Shown one piece after another: positions 1 through 9,090 of a stretch of 26,912 nt of DNA. The position numbers and the translations under genes were made by a program. Source of the DNA: Cudoniella acicularis (lineage: Eukaryota > Ascomycota > Leotiomycetes > Helotiales > Helotiaceae); assembly GCA_013054445.1 (NCBI GenBank), contig JAAMPI010000745.1:1-26912 (forward strand), in the 5' to 3' direction. Positions within the stretch are counted from its first letter, which is position 1. Each line of letters starts with the position of its first letter. The notes beneath the pieces were generated by a model that worked only from the letters and a program-made list of their open reading frames with translations, searched no databases and was not told the DNA's origin.

Positions 1-135
1 GTCCTAGTTCCTAGTATATTACTAGCTTATAGCTATGATTTATATAGAATAGTATAATAAGTGTTATGTCTATTATTAAACTATTATAAGAAAACTATAT
101 TATTAATAGTATTTTTACTATAGTGGGGTTCTATA

Positions 136-155
136 TCACGTGCCTTAGCACGTGA
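136..155. repeat. 8-bp inverted repeat (hairpin) around CACGTG
   Basis: Perfect arms TCACGTGC and GCACGTGA are separated by CTTA. They lie in TA-rich DNA just after TAGTGGGG (121-128) and before the transposase remnant. CACGTG-containing ends are seen in some fungal Tc1/pogo-like elements, so this could be part of a transposon terminus. That reading is inference, because no matching second terminus was found. The rest of 1-285 shows no gene. Confidence 0.5.
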
Positions 156-284
156 CTATATTCGTGTATATAAGGTCTCTTCGTCTCTCCTTCTCGGAGG
201 ACAACAATCATCCTGTCTAGAGATTCGAGTCTTTCAGTCATCAGTTTTTAAGTGTCTATTTTAGAGGCCTCCCGTCCCTCTATA

Positions 285-1070
285 CTATGTCGCCTCCCCT
301 CCTACACCTCCTATAAGCTCTAGCCCTACGACGTCGGAGTGTTTACCCCCTTAAAGGCAGCCTACCGCGATAAGGCTAAAAGGCTGTTCTAAGGAGGTGT
401 AAATACAGTCGGCAAGCAACATTTCACCTCTCTATATAGCCCTGCAAGGGAGAAGGCGTTCATAAAGAGAAATATCATAGCTGTATAGGCGGCCTGCGGT
501 TTGTTTCCGTTTAATCTAGACAGAGTCCTCAGGGTGACACCGAAGCCCCCCGCTCAATCAACTGTTCCGAGAGCCGATAAGATAAGGATAGGTTCTTGTT
601 ATTAAGACGAAGTACTATAAACGCCTATAACGCTAGTGTTAGTAGAGGGTCTTACGTCGCTATATAATCTAATTAAACAGGATGCTCATACACTTAATAA
701 GACGAGTATATAGCGCTTAGAGAGGCATATATAGAAGCTTGTCGATACCGCCTAGATATCCTTCGCCGAACGTGACCTCCTCTATAATCAAAAACAGATG
801 TTGACCAGAATGAACGACGAAGCTAAGGTTCGCCGATCAACTAAGGCAGTCGTACTAGGGCAGGGGCAGGGGAGGGTAATGAGCTTTGAGGACATCGAGG
901 TGGCACGAGCGGCGCGTGCTGCGAAAGANGTCNNCAAGGGCNAGGGGAAACGTGGTCGGAAGCGGAAGAGTGCTGCGCTGGAGGCAGAGCCAGAGCCAGA
1001 GCCAGAAGTGGCACGGATGATCGAAGCGCCAGAACCATGGAGGGCACCAGTGGCGCGGATGATCTAAGCG
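285..1070 (+). mobile_element. Decayed C-terminal part of a pogo/Fot-like DDE transposase
   Basis: Reading the + strand in the frame of position 327 gives the signature that surrounds the last catalytic Asp of pogo-family transposases: (stop)-P-Y-D-V-G-V-F, then T-P-L-K-A-A-Y-R at 327-365. In intact relatives this reads roughly H-x-S-H-x-L-Q-P-x-D-V-G-V-F. Here the Gln codon is TAG (321-323) and an upstream His appears as Tyr, both C-to-T changes. Further downstream the frame matches the usual tail (R-E-K-A-F, then A-A-C-G-L-F-P-F-N), then a Gln/Arg-rich end with an EPEPEPE repeat, finishing at TAA/TAG codons near 1065. Several in-frame stops and missing N-terminal domains (HTH, first two Asp) make it a non-functional relic. 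Four ambiguous bases (N at 929, 933, 934, 942) lie inside it. Confidence 0.75.
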
Positions 1071-1436
1071 CAGGCTGCGGAGGATTAGATTGCTGCAAGA
1101 GGAATAGAAAAATTATTGCTCTGTTCAGTTGAAGTAGGAGTATACATCCTTTCTTGGTCTGCCGACTCAGCTTCTTTCCACTTCTTCCCTTCCTTGTTGA
1201 AGTCTCTCAGCCGTATCCAGAAATTGGGCAGGCTTTATGTGTGAGATCGTAATGCCTAGCAGTCTTTCACTATTAAAAGCTGCTATGCAGAAGTGGCGAA
1301 TCGGTAAGGGAAAGATGCCAAGTCTTGGTGGTATTGATGGCAGATCCATCTGATGATCGGAAAGGCTGTAGAAATTGGTCCGGTCCCAATACACTGAATT
1401 AAAACGTACATCACGGTCTTGTTCTGTGCCCAACTC

Positions 1437-2750
1437 TCACTGCGACGACTTGTAAGAGCTATCATCTTCTGACTCTCGCGTTCGAACCCTCCGTTCATCG
1501 TCTGCAAGTTTGTGATCGTCATCGGAACTGACCTCCTCTGGTGGCGTCTCTTCCCGACGTCGTTTCTTTGCACCCGGGAGCAGATGTTGTACAACTCCTC
1601 GCTCTTGCTTGGTCTCTTGCTCTTCTTGTTCCGCTTCATTGAGAAATTGACATAGTATGGCAGGGTCGATGAGAAAGGAGTCTAATATGCCTTCAGCCAG
1701 ATCTTCAGGAGCAAAATCTTTCAGCTCAAGCCTTAGCCCTGCATCTGGAGAGAGATTTGGACCACCAGATTCATCGCGAAATACCTGATCCATATCAGCT
1801 ACAGCGCAATATTCTACTTGGGATCTGCGTACCTGGTTATATAAGGTCTGAGTTGCTTCTAACTCTAACTGCCCTTGCTCATTTTTCACGTAACCCGGAC
1901 GCCACATTGAGATAGTGCCCTTCTTCGTTTTGTAATCGATATCCAGCCCAACGACAACGCGAACGCTTCCATTCGTTTCAAGTATATAATCATCAGCTAG
2001 GTGTGGTATAGCTTTTGTCTTCTGAGAGTATGAAACTTCGATGATGACACCCGGCCAGTGTGCATCGCAATGTTTGAACATCGCATCAGGTTGTCGCTTG
2101 ATAATGGCTTGACCATCGTTGTTTTCGCTCTGGAGATCTAATCTGCCGGACCCATTGTGTTTAACGTTTTGAGCAAAGGCTTTCGATCGCCCCTTAGTAT
2201 CCGTAAATACGCGCAATCTGCTCTGTATCTCCTCCACAACTCTTGCAAGAAACACTTCGTGTAAGTGGCTGGGCATCCGTAGAATCAGGGCTTCTGTCGA
2301 AGAATCGTAGTCGTATCTAAATCGTCAGAAATTGAAACATGCTAATCAAGCATTGCATTTGTACCTGAACTTGTTTTCGATAAACGTCCACAGCGACCCC
2401 TCTTTCTTCACCAGGCCAATCAAGTCGTCGTACTCCTCGCGTTGTATTTTATATGTATGCCACTGAGATTCTGATATTTGTCTGCCGTCCCTACACTGCC
2501 GAAGAACATCAAGAACCTTCAGCACCAGCTTGGTTGGTTTTGAGTCGGTCGGCGGAGGTGTTAAGGGGGACGTGACGAAGCTGCCAGGCGGAGTGATCTT
2601 GTCTGGAAGACTATCGCGAAGAGGTTGCATGGCCATGAGCAAATAGCGACTGTGACGAATACCGATCTGATCAAAGCTGAATGAAGGGGTTGAAGAATTG
2701 AGGTTTGGGTAGGTGCGGAGTTTACGGACTCTGGCCTGTTGCCTAGCCAT
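1437..2750 (-). CDS. Fungal protein with PD-(D/E)XK nuclease-like core and acidic/basic tail
   Basis: Two exons, 2750-2365 and 2316-1437, are joined across a 48-bp intron (donor GTAC, acceptor TTAG) and encode 421 aa. The join restores a smooth frame (N-K-F-R then Y-D-Y-D). Residues 1-128 are a Pro/Thr-containing region and a short alpha-helical segment. The core at about 145-265 has Pro-Asp (D206), then P-G-V-I-I-E-V-S-Y-S-Q (E222), then L-A-D-D-Y-I and a V-V-V-G-L-D-I-D-Y strand. This order resembles the restriction-endonuclease-like (Uma2-type) fold, where Asp and Glu bind metal. The usual ExK lysine is not in place (Ser224), so activity is uncertain. The C-terminal ~100 residues are low-complexity acidic with a KKRRR patch that could be a nuclear signal. 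It resembles a widespread family of uncharacterised fungal proteins, a judgement made from memory. The start is the ATG at 2750; another in-frame Met lies near residue 40. Confidence 0.8.
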
Positions 2751-3134
2751 TAAATCCGGAATAGACTTAATCCGATCCGCTCAGTGGGAGCTAGAACTTA
2801 ATCGGACAAACGAACCCCACCCATCCATAATTGATGTTCATCAAAACGTTGCCGTCATCTAATGGTCATGATAGCTTGTTTCAAAGGTAGGAGGTAATAA
2901 CATCTCCTAGCATTACCTGGACCAATTTTCATGGCAATAACAGATAGTCAAATTTTTCTAAAAAAAAAATAAAAAATATGGGGTATCACGTAGCTGTGCA
3001 TCTATACCTCAAACTAGGTAGAAATGCCACTCACTCCAAATGAGTCAATCATGTGACTCACGTCACATACCAGACGTCACACGCTAACACTTTCTTATCC
3101 TGAAGCGGGCCGGTGGACAAACGTTACGAGATGC
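2751..3134 (-). promoter_or_regulatory. Upstream region of the 421-aa gene with paired bZIP-type sites
   Basis: This stretch precedes the minus-strand ATG at 2750. It holds TGAGTCA and TGACTCA as a perfect 7-bp inverted repeat with a 6-bp spacer (3041-3060), directly followed by ACGTCA and a second GACGTCA about 15 bp on. TGA(G/C)TCA is the GCN4/AP-1 (bZIP) core and ACGTCA the CRE/ATF core. There is also a CCAAT at about 2930. Function is inferred from motif identity only, and the sites are 290-320 bp from the start codon. Confidence 0.4.
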
Positions 3135-3751
3135 TTGGCCTCGACTTTCTTCACCTCAAAGTATTGTTCTATGCTTGCTGGAATCACATCACTTTCATTC
3201 GAAAGTGCTATTCATTGTGGTGTGCTCGAACCGTTCTTAACACCAGCCGCTGAACCTTCTCATCCCTCATGGATACCTAGGCCTCTCGGCTCTCTCCCAC
3301 ACAGATTTCACTACATATCTTTCATAACAATCGACCACACGTTGTCCTGATATCGGATCTTGCTTACGCTACTATCACGCCCACCTTGGACCAGGCGATG
3401 TCATAGTTTCGGAGGGGGGAATGTGGCGGGAATCCTTGATTGGGAATCGGCAGGATTCTATCTAAGATTCTAGATCGCATCAAAGCCTATGCTCAGCGCT
3501 GTTTTCCTTCTTAACTCTACGGAAGGAAGGAATAGGGGGGCATAGCGTGATCTCCTGAGAAGCATGCTAAAGAAGGAAGGTTTCGAAGCGGTCATCTTCA
3601 CATTGTGAGCGCAACGCGAATAGGACAAACAAATACGGCTTCGTACAAAGTGCACATGAATAGAGATTGCTATCATACCCAATACCTTCTCTCAGTTTCA
3701 GTTCTAACAATGCCAAGAAAGGATAAACACCAGACCACCCCACCACAACAG
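3135..3751. other. Intergenic stretch with no supportable gene
   Basis: Only short frames occur here (up to about 75 codons). They have no domain, signal peptide or splice context, and two of them overlap on opposite strands. A GGAGGGGG tract lies at about 3411. No RNA gene or repeat was recognised. Confidence 0.5.
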
Positions 3752-4018
3752 CTATTTCCCGGAGCTATTGATACCGACTTCGGTCATACAAGCCGCTTCA
3801 CAGCCAAGGAAAATATTGTGGCAGCTGGCTAAAGCTATGATGGACGTCAAACCAAATGTAAAGATCGACGCGCCATGACCGACCGCATGGCAAGTAGCAA
3901 AAGCCGCCGTGCAACCTGCAAGGCATCCTCCCGATCCCACAGCCAGCCGACGCCCTGGACCCGCAGTCACCGTTCCAGTTAAGGCGAGAGATAGGAGGAG
4001 GATATTGGGCAGCTTCAT
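3752..4018 (-). CDS. Small secreted cysteine-rich protein with mirror-symmetric Cys spacing
   Basis: A single exon of 88 aa starts at the ATG at 4018. Residues 1-19 are a typical signal peptide (K3 with two basic/polar residues, a Leu-rich core, then T-V-T-A ahead of G-P-G), giving a mature chain of about 69 aa. The six cysteines of the mature part are C32-x3-C36-x6-C43, then 22 residues, then C66-x6-C73-x3-C77, so the second half mirrors the first. Both halves are Ala/Gly-rich and probably helical, which suggests a disulfide-stapled helical hairpin. The pattern recalls small secreted families in fungi that are annotated only as hypothetical or zygote-specific-like (from memory). It could act at the cell surface or be an effector, but the sequence does not decide this. 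A TATA-like CTTAAAAAG lies about 78 bp upstream (4093-4101). Confidence 0.75.
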   Translation of the reverse strand: MKLPNILLLSLALTGTVTAGPGRRLAVGSGGCLAGCTAAFATCHAVGHGASIFTFGLTSIIALASCHNIFLGCEAACMTEVGINSSGK

Positions 4019-4500
4019 TTCTAGGTTGTATTAGAATCCAGAATATTGAGAAGGAGCTTGTAACTTACTTCTACTGTCTTTGTGTCCCAACCCTTTTTAA
4101 GTGTAGAGGTCTTGGAGCAAGTATTGCCTATAAAAATATTTAGTGTTGACATAGCCGGCCTTACGTTCTTTGAGAGCCACATACTAATCGTCTAGATAAG
4201 ATCGATAATAGTGTAGGGTGTAAACATAATCGTGCTTTGAGATGCGATGGGCATTACATCTGATTTATACTATTCCCACTCCTCCCTCCCTCTTAATAAT
4301 CGTACCCAGTACCTATATCTTAGCGCCTCAAACTTTAGCGCCTGTATTTACTGTAGCTTAGCAACCAATTCAACCCCGATTCCAAACAATGTCATAAGGC
4401 TAGATGTGGTGGAGGTCGTGTTAAATCAGCCCAAATCCAGTGAATGATCCTTGTAACAATAGAAATCCCCGGATCTGCGCCGTAAATCCCGCATCCTCGA
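4019..4500. other. Intergenic: promoter of the secreted protein, then no gene
   Basis: The proximal part is the minus-strand promoter of the small secreted protein. The remainder is AT-rich, with a 66-codon plus-strand frame at 4247 that lacks any recognisable feature. Nothing else was seen up to the LTR boundary. Confidence 0.45.
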
Positions 4501-5129
4501 TGTCACGACCCAGGGTCAAGTGACCTGGTCACCCGACGGAGTCCTGGATCTGGGGAGTCGCTTGCTGGGCTAGACTCCTAGACTCCTGGACTCTATACGA
4601 ACGACCACCTATATAGCTATATAATTTTCCTATGTTAAAGCTTCATGCTTAACTCATATTCTAATACTATCATTTGATTAGGATAACGCTTTACTAGAAC
4701 CTTCTCGACGCTTCTAAGGCTAAGTAAACCCTGTTCACGTGACATCGAGATCTCACGTAATAACAGAACGTTATACTTTAAGCACCTCTTTACCTTAAAG
4801 CATATAAAGTAATCAACGCTATATCTAACCTCTTAAGCAACTCTCGTGCTATTCGAGGCTCCGCCCTACCCTCTGGCTTCGGCGAGGGGACGGCCTTGTT
4901 ACAGCTCTGCAAAGGCACTAGGGCCCTGACGTCACGTAGGGACGTATTTGCAAGAAGGTGCTGTATTCTCGAAGAAACTAAGCTAAGGAGAGAAGAAGAG
5001 AGGTGGCCCCGAAGGGGCCTTATATACAGGAGGTGAGTCTAGCACGGACCAGGACACGTGGCAAGGGGGACGCGTCAGGTAAGGGGGACGCGTCAGGTGA
5101 GGGAGACGCGTCAAACCAGGTCTGTGACA
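4501..5129. mobile_element. Complete LTR of a retrotransposon (Gypsy-like ends)
   Basis: The segment starts TGTCACGACC and ends GGTCTGTGACA, giving inverted TGTCAC/GTGACA termini as in many fungal Gypsy LTRs. Its length of 629 bp is in the normal range. The flanking pentamers (CTCGA before, GGGAG after) do not match, so it is not a clean solo LTR with target-site duplication. A degenerate gag-like stretch follows on the + strand, which fits it being the 5' LTR of a truncated element. No second copy of the LTR was seen in the window, and no convincing tRNA primer site directly follows the 3' end. Confidence 0.7.
5063..5116. repeat. 18-bp tandem repeat, three copies, inside the LTR
   Basis: Three adjacent units at 5063-5080, 5081-5098 and 5099-5116 share the core AGGGGGACGCGTCAGGT. 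The third diverges at a few bases. Each contains an MluI-type ACGCGT core. Such repeats within LTRs may hold transcription-factor sites or just reflect replication slippage. Confidence 0.85.
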
Positions 5130-5310
5130 GGGAGAGAGGGAGAGGGAGAGAGGGAGAGGGGGACTTGAAAGGAAGCGTGTATAAGGAAGGAGAGCGTGTA
5201 TAGGGAAGGAGAGCGTGTATAAGGAGAGAGTATATAAAGAAGGAGATCATATATAAGACAAGCGTGCACAAGAAAGAAGAGCGTGTACTAGGAGAATACA
5301 TATAAGGAAG
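5130..5310. repeat. Purine-rich microsatellite and ~19-bp minisatellite
   Basis: Positions 5130-5161 are an almost pure GAGAGGGAGAGG tract. From about 5168 to 5308 a degenerate unit of about 19 bp, AAGGAAGGAGAGCGTGTAT, is repeated about seven times with growing divergence. It sits directly after the LTR. Confidence 0.8.
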
Positions 5311-5316
5311 AAGAAT

Positions 5317-5364
5317 TTACATAAATTTATGTAATATTTATGTATACGGGTACCGCGGGTACCC
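5317..5364. repeat. Two adjacent palindromes
   Basis: TTACATAAATTTATGTAA (5317-5334) is a perfect 18-bp palindrome. GGGTACC-GCG-GGTACCC (5348-5364) follows 13 bp later as a 7-bp inverted repeat. They separate the minisatellite from the gag-like stretch. Confidence 0.7.
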
Positions 5365-5830
5365 ATATAGGAGTAAGAGAAACTATACCCACTACCCATC
5401 ACGCAGCCTATATAAGAACAAGCTATATAAGTAGAGTAAGATTATATCGCCTAAGAGTAAGCTATATTATCCTTAGCGAGAAGACAGGAAAGGCCACTAA
5501 CGTAGACTAACCTTAAGGAACTAGTTTTACAAGAACAGCTGGAACAGTAAGAGTAATTAGTAAAGGTAGGGTAAGTAGAGCGAGACCGGATCACAGTAGA
5601 GTAAGCTATACGATAGAAAGCTATATAAGAGAAAGCTTTACAAGTAAAAGCTATACGAAAGGAATAAGCTACTTAAGCTAAACAGGAGCGAATTATATAA
5701 GAGTAAGTAGAGCGAGACTAGATTATAGCGGAACAAGTTACCTAGGAGAAACAAGGTAATCTAGCTACCTAAGTAGAGCTAGTAGAGTAAGTAAAACAAG
5801 ATTAAATTATATAAACTAGATATGGACATA
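5365..5830 (+). mobile_element. Degenerate gag-like internal region of the LTR element
   Basis: In the frame of position 5521 the + strand reads as a highly charged, coiled-coil-like Glu/Lys/Arg/Val stretch interrupted by 16 stops within 300 nt (5521-5820). All 16 are TAA or TAG and none is TGA, and they fall where Gln would be expected among the remaining CAA/CAG codons. That is the footprint of CpA-to-TpA change. The composition fits a Gag-type coiled coil after a 5' LTR. No protease, RT or integrase follows; unrelated sequence resumes near 5830, so the element is a truncated relic. Confidence 0.55.
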
Positions 5831-7130
5831 GAACAGGCAGCCAACACCCCACAATAGTAAACCCTATTTCATTCTCTCACTCCGACTAATCCCTAGCACC
5901 CTCGTGTCCCCAGCAGGTCTCGCTTCAGTCGCCGACGATAGGATATTGAACACTTGGAGGATTGGACTTCAAGTTAACTTGCTACTAACCATGCACGAGA
6001 CTTCGTTGAATATGACAGTTACTGGAATTGAAAAATATTGGTAGAGGCAGTTCCGTATAGGCTTCAGAAGGCAATGGAAACACCGAAGGAAGTGTATTAT
6101 TATGTAATATAGACTAGTGCCCTCTAGGCTTAGCCGGGCGGAATAGACTTTCATCATCATGATACATCCGGAGGGAGTGCTCAATTACACACTCTCTCCT
6201 TAGCTTTTAGTCTTATTACCGAAATAGACCTTGTTGCTTGGTTTACTCTGCAGGTGTTCCAAGCATGCAAGTCACGCCAGCGCTGAATGGACTTCATTAT
6301 CTGATCAGCCCTTGTCAGTAGATTGTGCACCAACATACCATGAAAATGAGCACTTTCAATTTTGAGATTGTGGAGCTGTTTCTCGATTTGCTTGCATCTC
6401 TCCTCGGGTCGAGTCTTTGGTGTGCTGTCATTCCTTCTCGAATCACCTTTCGCCAACGTTCTGAGCCGTTTCTCAATCAGACCTGTCGTCGGAGATGCAT
6501 ATATCGGTAAAACCCGGCAGAGGGAAGCAGGGCCGAATAACCAGTGATTGGTCAGAAGTCGAGTGAGGCTCAAATATTCAAAAACTGCGGTATACTGAGT
6601 AACTGCACTTATTCGGAAATCTATAAATACTTCGAATGAATAATTGAAAACTCTCAAAAATTTGAATAATTCACTCGAGAAAAATAATTTGATTTCGAAA
6701 AAACGGCCGACAAGTCTGCTCTAAGTTCAGTGTTTTCCTCAGAAATATATTTCTTAGCCTGAATCCAAAACAGGACACTGGAAAGCCTCACAACCCGGCT
6801 CTCGCCATGGCCAATAATTGGCCCACTTCTCGGCATAATTCCATGTGAGCACCAATCGAGAGTTTGCTTATCTGCTTTGGAGGAGGTCCTCCTTTCCCGA
6901 TATGGTGACATTTTTCGAAGCACTCTGCCGAGGTCGGTGAGACAGCCTTGTCGCTTGTAACAGTGACGTTCAACTGGCCTATCGCTTGCCCTGGTGTGAG
7001 ACACCACTGTGATGATGCAGGTTCAGACGAAGCTCTGGGCCATTGGTACGGAGAATAAGTCCTTCGGCATCTGGAGATTAGTAAGCATTTGGGATCGGGA
7101 TTAAGCTGGCGCTTCACTCTAGTTCACAAA
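5831..7130. other. No supportable gene; short overlapping minus-strand frames
   Basis: The longest frames are minus-strand, at 6657-6181 (158 codons, with a basic helical stretch near its middle) and 7117-6788 (109 codons). They are in different frames, separated by an AT-rich piece full of stops, and no plausible introns join them into a recognisable protein. I see no zinc-cluster (C-x2-C-x6-C) motif that would make this the cluster regulator. It may be a decayed gene. Confidence 0.4.
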
Positions 7131-7492
7131 TTATGGCTGCAGTAGCTCTGCAATATCCCTGCAATATCCATGTCCTTTTAGCTCTTCCGGTGAACCCCAG
7201 TACGCCTCACCCACGTTTGTTGCTCGAAAGATGATACCTTACCGGGTGAGTTAAAGCAGCCAGGAGGCTCACGAACTAAAACAGGACTAGTACGGCACGT
7301 GCTTCAAATTAAAGTTTGATGCTCGAAAGATGGTACCGCATAAGGACTAGCGCTTTCCCGACCTGACTAATTCCATGAGTATATGCATAGGAGGAAGTCA
7401 CTCTTGGAATTTGAATTTCATCCTTCGTCAATAATCAACTTCGTTGTGGTACCATAAGCAACACTTGATTATCTTGTTCTTCGTTTGTCGAG
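7131..7492 (+). promoter_or_regulatory. Promoter region of the MFS transporter
   Basis: The 360 bp upstream of the transporter ATG contain a direct repeat GCTCGAAAGATG(A/G)TACC at about 7222 and 7320 (98 bp apart) and a CACGTG E-box at about 7297. A weak TATA-like GTATATGCAT lies about 110 bp before the ATG. These are motif sightings, and no regulator is identified. Confidence 0.35.
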
Positions 7493-9090
7493 ATGGAGTC
7501 AAAAGTGGATATTGATTCTCAGGCTCCTACTTTGCACAAAGACTCGGAAGATCGCATACACAACGATTCGGATCGCAAATCAGAAAAGTTGGAGAACGAT
7601 GGCCGCGAGAAAAACAACCTTGCCGAACCTCCATCAGAGAAAGCGCAAGATTCAGCTCCCGCTAGGCCTGATCCAAACGTGTTCCCGGATGGCGGCTTTC
7701 AAGCATGGTTCTGTATTGCGGGTGGATTTTGTACCGTTTTTTCCAGCTTTGGCTGGGTGAATTGCATGAGCCAATCTTTGGAGACTTGTAGAGCATCTCG
7801 CTGACTAAGATAACAGGCATTGGCGTTTTCCAGGACTACTATCAAGCCAACCAGCTTTCGTCGTATTCGCCTAGTACTGTGGCATGGATCCCGGCAACAG
7901 AATCATTCATGCTATTCTTCTTCGTGGGTTCATGGTACACACCTTTGACTTGCATAATGCTAAGGTTTTCGCAGGGTTTAATTTCCGGCAAGCTGGCTGA
8001 CAGCTATGGTCCGCGATGGCCATTGCTTTTCGGATCCTTTCTGCATGTTTTTGGATTGATGATGCTCTCAATATCTCATGAGTACTATCAAATATTTCTT
8101 GCCCAGTGTATTTGCAGTGGAATTGGAACAAGCTTTTTATTTTACCCTAGTGAGCAAATCCATACTCCCGTCATTGTGAAACCCATAGCTGACAGTGCTC
8201 AGCTGTTGCTGCGGCAGGGACATGGTTCAAGAAACACCGAGCGCTCGCATTCGGTATTATGGTGTCTGGATCCAGTATGGGCGGTGTCGTACTTCCGATT
8301 ATGGTCCAGCACTTGATTGAAGAAGTCGGCTTTGGATGGGCAATGCGTATCACTGCATTCCTTATCTTCGGGCTTCTAATCTTCGGCAACATCGCCGTCA
8401 AGTCTCGTCTACCCCCTGTTCGAAAGCCGTTCACCCTTAAGGAGTATTTCATGCCGTTTTTCGAAATACCGTTCCTACTTCTCGCCATCGGTTCGCTTCT
8501 CGTCTACATCGGCGCATTCCTGCCTTTCAACTTCATCATTGTTCAGGCGAAGCAAGCAGGCATGTCGACCAACCTTGCGAACTATCTCGTTTCAATCATC
8601 AATGCAGCGAGTATCCTCGGGAGAATCTTCCCTGCCCACCTTGGAGACGTATATGGGGTTTTCAACGTCTGCATCATCTTTACGCTCTTCACAGGAGTCA
8701 TAAGCCTTGCTCTGTGGCTACCAGCAGCTTCCAACGCTCCAATCATCGTCTTTGCGGTGCTATATGGATTTGCGTCGGGCTTGACGCTTGCGATCATTCC
8801 TGCCTTGGTGGCTTCGATATCAGATATTCAAAAGCTGGGCTTCCGCGTCGGCACGCTGTATGCTTTCTCCGCCTTCGGTGCTTTGTTCGGCAGCCCTATT
8901 GCTGGAGCAATTGTAACTTCACAGCATAGCGGCTACTCCGGCCTCAAAATCTTTTGTGGTGTCACACTGATCGCGGTAAGCACATCAAACGCAACATCTC
9001 TATAATGAAGACTAACGATCGTAGGGCGGTGTGTTTATCACTTTCTCGCGGATAAAATTGGTAGGTCCTGGACTGCTGGTCAAGAAATGA
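7493..9090 (+). CDS. MFS transporter, monocarboxylate-permease (MCT) type
   Basis: Five exons (7493-7763, 7817-7923, 7975-8149, 8203-8975, 9025-9090) encode 463 aa. Residues 1-62 are a hydrophilic cytosolic tail. P-D-G-G-F-Q-A-W at 65-72 is the MCT-family entry motif to TM1, followed by about 12 hydrophobic segments. Loop 2-3 has G-K-L-A-D-S-Y-G, and W-F-K-K-H-R-A-L-A-F-G-I opens the segment after the third intron. The last exon adds 22 codons ending K-K-stop. Members move carboxylates or secondary metabolites across the plasma membrane. Next to a PKS it probably exports the product or takes up a related acid (inference). Introns 2-4 are canonical GT-AG (49-53 bp). Intron 1 works only with a GC donor (7764, GCATGA); the nearest GT donor (7757) would delete the conserved G-V-F-Q segment. 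The gene is convergent with the reductase, with 740 bp between. Confidence 0.88.

Noticed and set aside
5003..5301. Overlapping open frames on both strands across the LTR end and minisatellite
   Set aside because: They are produced by tandem repeats and have no start context or domain.
5063..5310. CRISPR-like repeat array
   Set aside because: Units are directly adjacent without unique spacers, and the genome is fungal.
5831..7130. Possible pathway regulator (zinc-cluster factor) between the LTR and the transporter
   Set aside because: No C-x2-C-x6-C motif in any frame. The minus-strand frames cannot be spliced into a recognisable protein.
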